From contig CAZPMO010000159.1 in NCBI GenBank assembly GCA_964587515.1, forward strand, positions 1 through 11,392: a DNA stretch of 11,392 bases, written 5' to 3'. The position numbers were made by a program, and so were the translations under genes. Positions 5,725-11,392 of the stretch are shown in pieces; position 1 is the first letter of the stretch, and each line of letters begins with the position of its first letter. The notes below the pieces were generated by a model that was given only the letters and a program-made list of their open reading frames with translations, was not told the DNA's origin and did no database searches. The stretch comes from CAZPMO01 sp964587515 (GTDB lineage Bacteria > Pseudomonadota > Alphaproteobacteria > MPNO01).

Positions 5725-6774
5725 ATGGCCAGATTTGAGAATATTCTTGATACGGTCGGCAACACGCCGTCGGTCCGAATCAACAACCTTGCGCCGCCCG
5801 ACGTCAATTTGTACGTGAAGATCGAGGCCTTCAACCCGCTCGGCTCGGTGAAGGACCGTCTCGCCCTCGGCATCATCGAGGCGGCGGAAGCGTCAGGCGC
5901 GCTGAAGCCGGGTCAGACCGTGGTCGAGGCGACCAGCGGCAATACCGGCATCGGGCTTGCCATGGTGTGCGCCCAGAAGGGCTATCCGCTGGTGGTGACC
6001 ATGGCCGAAAGCTTCAGTGTCGAACGGCGCAAGCTGATGCGGTTCATGGGGGCCCAGGTGGTGCTGACGCCGGCCACGGAAAAGGGCACCGGCATGGTCA
6101 ACAAGGCGGCCGAGCTTGCCGAGGCGCATGGCTGGTTCCTGACCCGCCAGTTCGAGAACGAGGCCAACCCCGATTACCACACGCGCACCACGGCGCGCGA
6201 AATCGTCGACGATTTCAAGGGCGGCGGGCTCGATTACTGGGTCACCGGCTACGGCACCGGCGGCACGCTGAAAGGCGTCGCGCGGGTTCTTCACCAGGAA
6301 ATGCCGGACACCAAGATTGTCGTCTGCGAGCCCGAGGTCGCGCCGCTGCTGTCCAGCGGCGACGCACAGGAGCGCAACCCCAACGGATCGCCGGCGGCCA
6401 GTCATCCGGCCTTCACGCCGCACCCGATGCAGGGCTGGACCCCGGATTTCATTCCAAAGCTGACCGGTGACGTGGTGGAGACCGGCGTGATCGACCAGTT
6501 GCTGACGATCGCCGGCCCGGACGCGATCCGGTGCAGCCAGGAATTGGCGAAAAAGGAAGGGATTTTCGTCGGCATCAGCTCCGGTGGCACCTTCGCAGGC
6601 GCGCTCAAGGTCTGCGAGCAGGCGGAGAAGGGCGCGACGGTGCTCTGCATGCTGCCCGATACCGGCGAGCGCTATCTCAGTACGCCGCTGTTCGCCGAGG
6701 TTCCGGCCGACATGACGGACGAAGAGAAGGAAGTTTCGCAATCGACGCCGAATTTCCAACTCGCGGAGAGCTGA
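5725..6774 (+). CDS. cysK: Cysteine synthase-like PLP enzyme (O-acetylserine sulfhydrylase family, long form)
   Basis: This 349-residue fold-type II PLP enzyme should be cytoplasmic and convert O-acetylserine plus sulfide to cysteine. The start is supported by AGGGGGAG upstream and by the canonical opening FENILDTVGNTPSVRINNL. Visible sites are Lys43 in NPLGSVKDR (37-45), the Schiff-base lysine; the substrate loop TSGNTG (70-75); the phosphate loop GTGGT (177-181); SSGGT near 287-291; and LPDTGERYLSTPLF close to the C-terminus. It is longer than typical CysK (about 310-325). Much of the excess is a stretch rich in P, N and S (about 211-232), followed by HPMQGWTPDFIP (233-244) where classical CysK has a GIGAGF-type loop. 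It could therefore be a variant with altered substrate or partner preference, and the symbol is provisional. A convergent phosphatase gene ends 13 nt beyond it. Confidence 0.85.
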   Translation: MARFENILDTVGNTPSVRINNLAPPDVNLYVKIEAFNPLGSVKDRLALGIIEAAEASGALKPGQTVVEATSGNTGIGLAMVCAQKGYPLVVTMAESFSVERRKLMRFMGAQVVLTPATEKGTGMVNKAAELAEAHGWFLTRQFENEANPDYHTRTTAREIVDDFKGGGLDYWVTGYGTGGTLKGVARVLHQEMPDTKIVVCEPEVAPLLSSGDAQERNPNGSPAASHPAFTPHPMQGWTPDFIPKLTGDVVETGVIDQLLTIAGPDAIRCSQELAKKEGIFVGISSGGTFAGALKVCEQAEKGATVLCMLPDTGERYLSTPLFAEVPADMTDEEKEVSQSTPNFQLAES

Positions 6775-6787
6775 GGAGTAACACCCC

Positions 6788-7261
6788 TTACAAGTGACGG
6801 GCGCGGATTTCGGCGAGCAGGCCGGCCGCGCCCTCCTCGATCATGTCGAGCACGAGCGCGAATCCGTCGCCCTTGCCGTAATAGGGGTCGGGGACGTCGA
6901 GCGTGTCGAATGAAGGCGCGAATTCGAGGAACAGGCGCAGGCGGTGGTCCTCGCCAGCCGGGCACAGCCGGCAGAGCTGGTTGAGGTGGCCGCGATCCAT
7001 CGCCAGCAACAGGTCGAAGCGGGTGAAATCGTCGCTTCGCACCTGGCGGGCGCGCTGGTCGCCGATATCTATGCCGCGCTTCAAGGCGGCTTCCCGCGAA
7101 CGTTCGTCGGGCGGCTCGCCGGCATGCCAGGCCCCGGTGCCCGCCGAATCGACGGCGATCACCGCGTCCAGACCCGCCGCCTCGACCAGTTCGCGAAAAA
7201 CGCCCTCGGCGGTCGGTGAGCGGCAGATATTTCCACTACAGACAAAAAGCACGCCAACCAA
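6788..7261 (-). CDS. Low-molecular-weight protein tyrosine phosphatase
   Basis: This 157-residue protein has the normal family length. The P-loop C-X5-R is at the N-terminus in VLFVCSGNICRSPTAEG (4-20), with nucleophile Cys8 and Arg14 followed by Ser15. The general-acid loop DPYYG (125-129) supplies Asp125. DSAGTGAWHAGEPPDERS (38-55) is also typical. It should dephosphorylate tyrosine-phosphorylated proteins, or small phosphoesters, in the cytoplasm. The start is TTG at 7261 with AGGAAG (complement of 7268-7273) 6 nt upstream; GTG at 7252 is an alternative but leaves a very short lead into the P-loop. It converges on the cysteine synthase-like gene and diverges from the EamA trio across an 84-nt gap (7262-7345) in which I see no clear promoter. 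No tyrosine kinase or exopolysaccharide gene is nearby, so the partner is unknown. Confidence 0.93.
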   Translation of the reverse strand: MVGVLFVCSGNICRSPTAEGVFRELVEAAGLDAVIAVDSAGTGAWHAGEPPDERSREAALKRGIDIGDQRARQVRSDDFTRFDLLLAMDRGHLNQLCRLCPAGEDHRLRLFLEFAPSFDTLDVPDPYYGKGDGFALVLDMIEEGAAGLLAEIRARHL

Positions 7262-7345
7262 GGACGTCTTCCTCTCGACAATTCTTCCGTTCGGTTAGCA
7301 TATTACTTCACCACGCCCTATCGTTCACCGAATCTTGGCCGCCAA

Positions 7346-8248
7346 ATGAAGTTTCTCGCCGGCTTGCCCGCCGTGACACAGGGCGTGCTGTGGATGACAA
7401 TCGCATCGTTCCTCTATGCGCTGGTCTTCGTCGCGGTGCGCGAGCTTTCCCACACCTTCCATGTGTTCGAGATCGTTTTCTTCCGGGCCACCATCGGCAT
7501 GCTGGCGATGTTGCCGTGGCTGGCGCGATCCGGCGTCACGGCGCTCAGGACGCCGCGCGCCAGGCTCTATGGTTTTCGCGCCGTCATTACCTATTCCGGC
7601 ATGGTGTGCTGGTTCTATGGCCTCGCCAACCTGCCGCTGGCCGACGCGACGGCGCTGCTGTTCACCTCGCCCTTCTTCACCGTGATCATGCTCGCCGTCT
7701 TCATGGGCGAACATGTCGGCCCGCGCCGCTGGTTCGCCATCCTGTGCGGTTTCGTGGGCGCGGTGATCATCATCAGACCCGGGTTCGCCGAGATCGGCAT
7801 CGCGACCGCCGGCGTCATGTACACCGCGGTCGCCTATGGCGGGTCCAACGCCGCGACGCGCGCGCTGGCAACCACCGAGAACCCAAACGCGGTGGTGTTC
7901 TATATGTTCACGCTGGTGACGCCGCTGGCGTTGATCCCGGCGCTCGCGACCTGGATCACGCCGGGCTGGTCGGATGTTCCTCTCATCCTCGGCTTCGGAA
8001 TTTTGAGCCTGGTCGCGATGCAGTGCATGACCCGCGCCCTCGCCGCCGCGCCGGCCGCGGTATCCATGCCGATCTTCTATCTCCAGCTGCCGGCCGTCGC
8101 GGGTCTCGCCTTCCTGTGGTATGGGGAAAAGCCCGAGGCGTGGATCTGGCTCGGCGGCGCGATCATCTGCGCCAGCGCCTATTACATCGCTCGTTTCGAG
8201 ACGCGGCGCGCCCGCGCCGGGACGGCGTCGCGGAGTGCGGCGGAATGA
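7346..8248 (+). CDS. EamA-family (DMT superfamily) exporter, tandem copy 1
   Basis: This 300-residue integral membrane protein has two EamA repeats, about residues 14-145 and 155-283. Hallmarks are LPLADATALLFTSPFFTV (96-113), the MGEHVGPRRW turn (120-129), AVIIIRPGF (139-147) and YLQLPAVAGLAFLWYGEKP (245-263) in the second repeat. About ten transmembrane helices and an Arg-rich cytoplasmic tail are expected. The ATG at 7346 has no good Shine-Dalgarno before it. It is the first of three paralogues read in the same direction, and its TGA overlaps the next ATG. It should export (or exchange) a small metabolite across the inner membrane, but the substrate is not predictable. Confidence 0.9.
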   Translation: MKFLAGLPAVTQGVLWMTIASFLYALVFVAVRELSHTFHVFEIVFFRATIGMLAMLPWLARSGVTALRTPRARLYGFRAVITYSGMVCWFYGLANLPLADATALLFTSPFFTVIMLAVFMGEHVGPRRWFAILCGFVGAVIIIRPGFAEIGIATAGVMYTAVAYGGSNAATRALATTENPNAVVFYMFTLVTPLALIPALATWITPGWSDVPLILGFGILSLVAMQCMTRALAAAPAAVSMPIFYLQLPAVAGLAFLWYGEKPEAWIWLGGAIICASAYYIARFETRRARAGTASRSAAE

Positions 8249-9144
8249 GCATCGGCGCGATCCGAACCTATTTCGACGGCTTGCCCGGCGCGGTGCGCGG
8301 CGCATTGTGGATGTCGTTCTCGGCGTTCCTCTATGCCTGCCTCTACGTGATCATCCGCCGGCTCACAGAGACAGTGCCGATCCTGGAACTGGTGTTCCTG
8401 CGCGGCGTGATGGGGATGGCGCTGTCGGCGCCGTGGCTGATGCGCGCCGGGCTCGGGGCGCTCAAGACCTCGCGGGGCGGGCTCTATGGGTTCCGCGCGA
8501 TAGTGGTCTATGTCGGGCAGATGGCCTGGTTCTTCGCGCTCGCCACCCTGCCGCTGTCGGACGCCACGGCGCTGATGTTTACCCTGCCGCTGTTTTCGGT
8601 GCTGCTGGCCGGGCTGACCTTGGGCGAGCGCGTCGGTGCCAACCAATGGATGGCGACGGCAATCGGGTTCGCCGGCGCGCTTATCATCATCCGGCCCGGC
8701 ATGATCGAGTTCTCCATCGCCGCCGGCGCGGCGCTGTTCACCGCCTTCACCTATGCCGTCGGCCAGATCACCACCAAGGCGCTGGTTCGCACCGAATCGG
8801 CGAACGCGACCGTGTTCTATATGTTCGCACTGATGGCGGCGATCGCGCTGGCGCCGGCGATGATGGTCTGGAAGACACCCACCTGGTCCGATCTGCCATG
8901 GATACTCGCCTTCGGGCTGCTCAGCGTTCCGGCCCAGCAGGGCGTGACCCGCGCCCTGCTGGCCGCGCCGGCCAACGTGGTGGTGCCGTTCAACTTCCTG
9001 AAGCTGCCCTTCATCGCGGTGATCGCGCTGATCTGGTTCGCCGAGATGCCCGATCCGTGGACCTGGGTCGGCGCGGCGGTGATTTTCATCAGCACCTATT
9101 ATATCGGACGGCGCGAGGCGCGCGCCGCGCGCGCCGGCCAATGA
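8245..9144 (+). CDS. EamA-family (DMT superfamily) exporter, tandem copy 2
   Basis: The true start is the ATG at 8245, which overlaps the previous stop by 4 nt (ATGA). The open frame extends far upstream only because the DNA is GC-rich. The 299-residue product aligns end to end with its neighbours. It has an opening helix WMSFSAFLYACLYVIIRRL (22-40), LPLSDATALMFTLPLFSVL (102-120), LGERVGANQW (126-135), ALIIIRPGM (145-153) and a second EamA repeat to about 287 ending in YYIGRREARAARAG. The tyrosine- and glutamine-containing 'YLQLP' of the other two copies is replaced by FNFLKLPF (249-256), a difference inside the likely transport core that points to a different substrate. Translational coupling to copies 1 and 3 is expected. 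Confidence 0.9.
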   Translation: MSIGAIRTYFDGLPGAVRGALWMSFSAFLYACLYVIIRRLTETVPILELVFLRGVMGMALSAPWLMRAGLGALKTSRGGLYGFRAIVVYVGQMAWFFALATLPLSDATALMFTLPLFSVLLAGLTLGERVGANQWMATAIGFAGALIIIRPGMIEFSIAAGAALFTAFTYAVGQITTKALVRTESANATVFYMFALMAAIALAPAMMVWKTPTWSDLPWILAFGLLSVPAQQGVTRALLAAPANVVVPFNFLKLPFIAVIALIWFAEMPDPWTWVGAAVIFISTYYIGRREARAARAGQ

Positions 9145-10031
9145 CGGTGTGGGCGATCCGCGCTTTCAGCGACCTGTCGCCGGTCACCCGGGGCGCGGTG
9201 TGGATGACCGGCGCCTCGCTCATATTTTCGGTCTCGTTCGGCATCGTGCGCCATCTCAGCGCCGACATGACCGCGCCGGAGATCACCTTCCTGCGCAGCC
9301 TGTTCGGCGTGGCGTTCATGATTCCCTGGGTGGTGCGGACCGGGCTGGTGGGCCTGCGCACGTCGCGCCCCGTGCTCTACGGCGCGCGCGCGGTGATGAT
9401 GGTCATCGGGCTGATGCTGTGGTTTCACAGCCTCGCCAACATGAACCTCGCCGACGCGACGGCGCTCTACTTCACAGCGCCGCTGTTCACGGTCGTGCTC
9501 GCCGCGCTGACGCTGGGCGAGAAGGTGGGCTTGCGGCGCTGGATCGCCGTGATCACCGGCTTTGCGGGCGCGCTGATCATTATCCGGCCGGGTATTGCGG
9601 AGCTGTCGCTGCCGGTGGTCCTGGTGCTGATCGCCGCGGTGCTGTTCGGCGCCAGCAACACCACGACGCGGGCGCTGGCGCTGACCGAGCCGCCGAGCGC
9701 AATCGTGGTCTATGCGCTGCTGCTTCAGGCGCCGCTGTCGGCGGTGCCGGCGATCTGGTCCTGGTCCGATCCGCCCTGGACGGCCTATCCGTGGCTGGTG
9801 CTGCTGGGCGGATTCAGCGCGCTGGCCAGCCAGTGCTTCACGCGCGCCTTCGCCGCCGCGCCGACCAGCGCGGTAATGCCGCCTTATTACCTGCAACTGC
9901 CGTTTGTGGCGGTGATCGGCTATGTGTGGTTCGACCAGACGCCGGATGCCCATGTCTGGATCGGCGCGGCGGTCATCTGCGCCGCGACCTACTACATCGC
10001 TTGGCGCGAATCGGTCGATGCACGGCGCTGA
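9141..10031 (+). CDS. EamA-family (DMT superfamily) exporter, tandem copy 3
   Basis: The ATG at 9141 overlaps the previous TGA by 4 nt. The 296-residue product again has two EamA repeats. Key segments are WMTGASLIFSVSFGIVRHLS (21-40), MNLADATALYFTAPLFTVVL (101-120), LGEKVGLRRWIAVITGFAGA (125-144), LIIIRPGIAEL (145-155) and YYLQLPFVAVIGYVWFDQTP (249-268), ending YYIAWRESVDARR. It differs from the others in the start of the second repeat (LFGASNTTTRALALTEPP, 168-185), which is closer to copy 1 (YGGSNAATRALATTENP) than to copy 2. No terminator follows its stop at 10031: the sequence drops directly into an AT-rich stretch that belongs to the next module. Confidence 0.9.
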   Translation: MTVWAIRAFSDLSPVTRGAVWMTGASLIFSVSFGIVRHLSADMTAPEITFLRSLFGVAFMIPWVVRTGLVGLRTSRPVLYGARAVMMVIGLMLWFHSLANMNLADATALYFTAPLFTVVLAALTLGEKVGLRRWIAVITGFAGALIIIRPGIAELSLPVVLVLIAAVLFGASNTTTRALALTEPPSAIVVYALLLQAPLSAVPAIWSWSDPPWTAYPWLVLLGGFSALASQCFTRAFAAAPTSAVMPPYYLQLPFVAVIGYVWFDQTPDAHVWIGAAVICAATYYIAWRESVDARR

Positions 10032-10117
10032 GCAGGATGGTTTAACTTGATTTTAACAATGATTTTTATTGCATATGAAATATTTATATATTATTATTTC
10101 TCATGAAAGGAAATGCA
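10032..10117 (+). promoter_or_regulatory. AT-rich promoter/operator region of the toxin-antitoxin module
   Basis: Base composition falls abruptly to mostly A and T between the last exporter gene and the antitoxin, in clear contrast to the GC-rich surroundings. TTTAAC occurs twice, 11 nt apart (10041-10046 and 10052-10057). TTGATT (10047-10052) could act as a -35 with a poorly defined -10 around 10070-10082. A dyad GAAATA (10077-10082) / TATTTC (10095-10100) with a 12-nt spacer lies just before the gene and could be the operator for autorepression by the HTH antitoxin. Several alternative hexamers fit equally well, so exact promoter positions are not assigned. AAAGGA at 10106-10111 is the ribosome site for the ATG at 10118. 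Confidence 0.5.
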
Positions 10118-10504
10118 ATGGTTGAAGCGACGCCGGTCGTCACTGAACGCCACCAGCGGGAAGCGCTGGTGCTATCGAAGGCGATGCTGAATGCCGCCGA
10201 ATTTCTGAACGTTTCAGGCAATGCGCTTGCGGAAATCTTGGGTGTTTCCCCCTCCTCGATTTCGCGGATGAAGACCGGACAATATGTTTTGTCCCGTTCC
10301 GAAAAAGCGTTCGAACTGGCGGCGCTGTTCGTCCGTTTGTTCCGGGGCATTTACGCGATCACCGGCGGCGACCAACAGTCGTCCAGGAGTTGGCTGGCAA
10401 ACGAGAACACCGCCTTGCACGGCCGTCCCAGTGAACTCATTCGAACCATTTCCGGTCTCAACCAGGTTCTGATGTATGTGGACTCCCGGCGCGCTAAGAC
10501 GTGA
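10118..10504 (+). CDS. Xre/MbcA/ParS-type antitoxin with DUF2384 domain
   Basis: The start at 10118 is preferred over the ATG at 10103 because AAAGGA lies 6 nt before it and nothing precedes the earlier one. The 128-residue protein has an N-terminal Xre-like helix-turn-helix (about 36-55: NALAEILGVSPSSISRMKTG). A DUF2384 toxin-binding region follows (about 66-125), with ELAALFVRLFRGIYAITGGD, SWLANENTALHGRP and SELIRTISGLNQVLMYVDS. In this family the C-terminal region covers the RES toxin's active site, and the HTH represses the module's own promoter. The end of the gene overlaps the toxin start by 29 nt, which ensures the antitoxin is made first and couples the two. The protein is cytoplasmic. 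The family call is secure, and the details of regulation are inferred. Confidence 0.92.
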   Translation: MVEATPVVTERHQREALVLSKAMLNAAEFLNVSGNALAEILGVSPSSISRMKTGQYVLSRSEKAFELAALFVRLFRGIYAITGGDQQSSRSWLANENTALHGRPSELIRTISGLNQVLMYVDSRRAKT

Positions 10505-11210
10505 AACGACGTCGTATGAACGGGGCGTCTGGCGTGTCGTCGAAGATCAGTGGAAAGCGGCGACCGTACGAATAACCGATACGCTGGCCGAGCAAGCCCT
10601 TCTTGAACAGATTCTCGATGCGTCGAAACCCGCGCTTCCGCCAGAGGCGGCGGGATTGGATTTCCTTGTGGCGACGCCGTTTCGGTATTGGCCCTATCCC
10701 TACGGCTCGAGGTTCCGACGCGCGGGGCAGTCGGACGGCGTATTTTACGCCTCGGAGAATTCGACGACCGCGATCGCGGAGATGGCGTTTTATCGGCTGC
10801 TGTTTTTCAGGGAGTCCCCGGAAACACAATTGCCGGAGAACTCCGTCGAACACACCGCCATTTGCGTTCAGGTTCGTGCCTGTGCTCACATCGACTTGAC
10901 TGCCCCTGCTTTTAATGGCGACTCAGCTCTCTGGAGTCACCCCACGGATTACGGGCCGTGTCAGGACCTTGCGGACTCCGCCAGAGCGGCCGAAGTCGAA
11001 CTTATCAGGTATCGATCCGTCCGCGATATCAACGAAGGAATGAATGCCGCCATCCTCGCGTTATCGGCCTTCGCCAACGCCGGGCCGGTCGATAAACAGA
11101 CGTGGCATATATTTGTAAGGGAACATGCCGTCCAGGTCTGGTGCGAAAGTCCGAGGATCGAGCGCGAATTTTCCAACGACTGGTTTGCCACCGACCCTAG
11201 AATCCGTTAG
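10476..11210 (+). CDS. RES-domain toxin (NAD+-targeting / ADP-ribosyltransferase-like)
   Basis: This 244-residue protein belongs to the long RES family. It has the entry motif ERGVWRVVEDQ (15-25), LDFLVATPFRYWPYPYGSRF (61-80), RRAGQSDGVFYASE (81-94), TTAIAEMAFYRLLFF (97-111) and LIRYRSVRD (176-184). The family's essential Arg, Tyr, Glu and Ser would be Arg81 or Arg82, Tyr91, Glu102 and Ser181 by my alignment, so the active site looks intact. Studied relatives either break down cellular NAD+ (MbcT, P. putida RES) or ADP-ribosylate a housekeeping enzyme (ParT on Prs). Either stalls growth. The start at 10476 overlaps the antitoxin gene by 29 nt, and only a weak AGG lies upstream, consistent with coupled, limited translation. 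Its TAG overlaps the stop of the convergent metallopeptidase gene. Which of the two reactions it carries out is not decidable here. Confidence 0.92.
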   Translation: MWTPGALRRETTSYERGVWRVVEDQWKAATVRITDTLAEQALLEQILDASKPALPPEAAGLDFLVATPFRYWPYPYGSRFRRAGQSDGVFYASENSTTAIAEMAFYRLLFFRESPETQLPENSVEHTAICVQVRACAHIDLTAPAFNGDSALWSHPTDYGPCQDLADSARAAEVELIRYRSVRDINEGMNAAILALSAFANAGPVDKQTWHIFVREHAVQVWCESPRIEREFSNDWFATDPRIR

Positions 11211-11392
11211 CCGGCCGCCGCTTCGATTCGCTCCATGTCGTCGTCCGAGAAGCCGAAATGGTGGCCGATTTCGTGGATCAGCACGTGGCGCACCAGGTGG
11301 GTCAGGTCCTCGCCGCTCTCGCACCAGTAATCGAGGATCGGGCGGCGATAGAGCAGGATCATGTCGATATCGGTCGGCGCGTCGCCGACGCC
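11207..11392 (-). CDS. Zincin-like metallopeptidase family protein (C-terminal part)
   Basis: The window edge cuts off the 5' portion, leaving 61 codons up to TAA at 11207-11209. The visible part reads MILLYRRPILDYW..., then LVRHVLIHEIGHHFGFSDDD and MERIEAAAG. The HEIGH at 11261-11275 is the zinc-binding HExxH, and the sequence around it matches the small 'metallopeptidase family' proteins (PF06262, formerly DUF1025), which usually end in this way. Members are short cytoplasmic zincins, and their substrates are largely unknown. It converges on the RES toxin with a 4-nt stop-codon overlap. It is likely a resident chromosomal gene beside the acquired toxin-antitoxin pair. Confidence 0.9.
   Translation of the reverse strand, partial: GVGDAPTDIDMILLYRRPILDYWCESGEDLTHLVRHVLIHEIGHHFGFSDDDMERIEAAAG

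Noticed and set aside
6775..6787. A bidirectional terminator between the convergent cysteine synthase-like and phosphatase genes
   Set aside because: The gap is 13 nt and I see no hairpin with flanking T-runs there.
7216..8244. Upstream extension of the second EamA gene's open frame (and likewise 8121-9140 for the third)
   Set aside because: These parts lie out of frame over the preceding exporter, read as Arg/Asp-rich nonsense and are not part of a fusion. The real starts are the ATGA overlaps at 8245 and 9141.
8182..9953. Long minus-strand open frames opposite the EamA trio
   Set aside because: Antisense shadows with H/R/D/Q-rich composition and no domains.
10103..10117. Antitoxin start at the earlier ATG (10103)
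   Set aside because: No ribosome site precedes it, whereas AAAGGA is correctly spaced for the ATG at 10118.

Overview
The window looks like chromosome of a GC-rich alphaproteobacterium, possibly Rhodospirillales-like. This is inferred from base composition, TTG starts, tight 4-nt gene overlaps and protein style, and no rRNA or tRNA is present to settle it. It holds twelve genes (two cut by the window edges), one compact non-coding palindromic repeat element, and a few candidate regulatory stretches. No CRISPR array, tRNA, rRNA or transposase gene was seen.

Left block, minus strand (4568 down to 1): a 4HBT-type acyl-CoA thioesterase overlaps an EamA/DMT-family exporter by 4 nt. After a 111-nt gap come a TRAP-type periplasmic binding protein (DctP family), a fused DctQ-DctM TRAP permease, and the first 29 codons of what looks like an acyl-CoA ligase. 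Read together this suggests uptake of an organic acid that is activated to a CoA thioester, with a thioesterase to release CoA. The substrate is unknown, and the binding protein lacks the arginine that normally holds the substrate carboxylate.

Boundary 4569-4921: a 262-bp element (4601-4862) sits between the divergent thioesterase and DUF3047 genes. It has 24-bp perfect terminal inverted repeats (31 of 32 when extended) and two internal hairpins with 18-bp stems. The hairpin loops carry related cores in opposite orientation. It resembles a MITE or RIME-like repeat and is the most unusual structure here.

Middle block: a DUF3047 membrane-anchored protein (+), a long-form cysteine synthase-like PLP enzyme (+), and a convergent low-molecular-weight protein tyrosine phosphatase (-). 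Three tandem EamA/DMT exporter paralogues (+) follow, each joined to the next by an ATGA stop/start overlap. With the minus-strand copy this makes four EamA proteins in 7 kb.

Right block: after a sharply AT-rich 86-nt stretch comes a Xre/MbcA/ParS-like antitoxin (DUF2384) overlapping a RES-domain toxin. This is a type II toxin-antitoxin pair of the NAD+-consuming or ADP-ribosylating kind. The toxin stop codon overlaps by 4 nt the stop codon of a convergent Zn-metallopeptidase gene that runs off the right edge.
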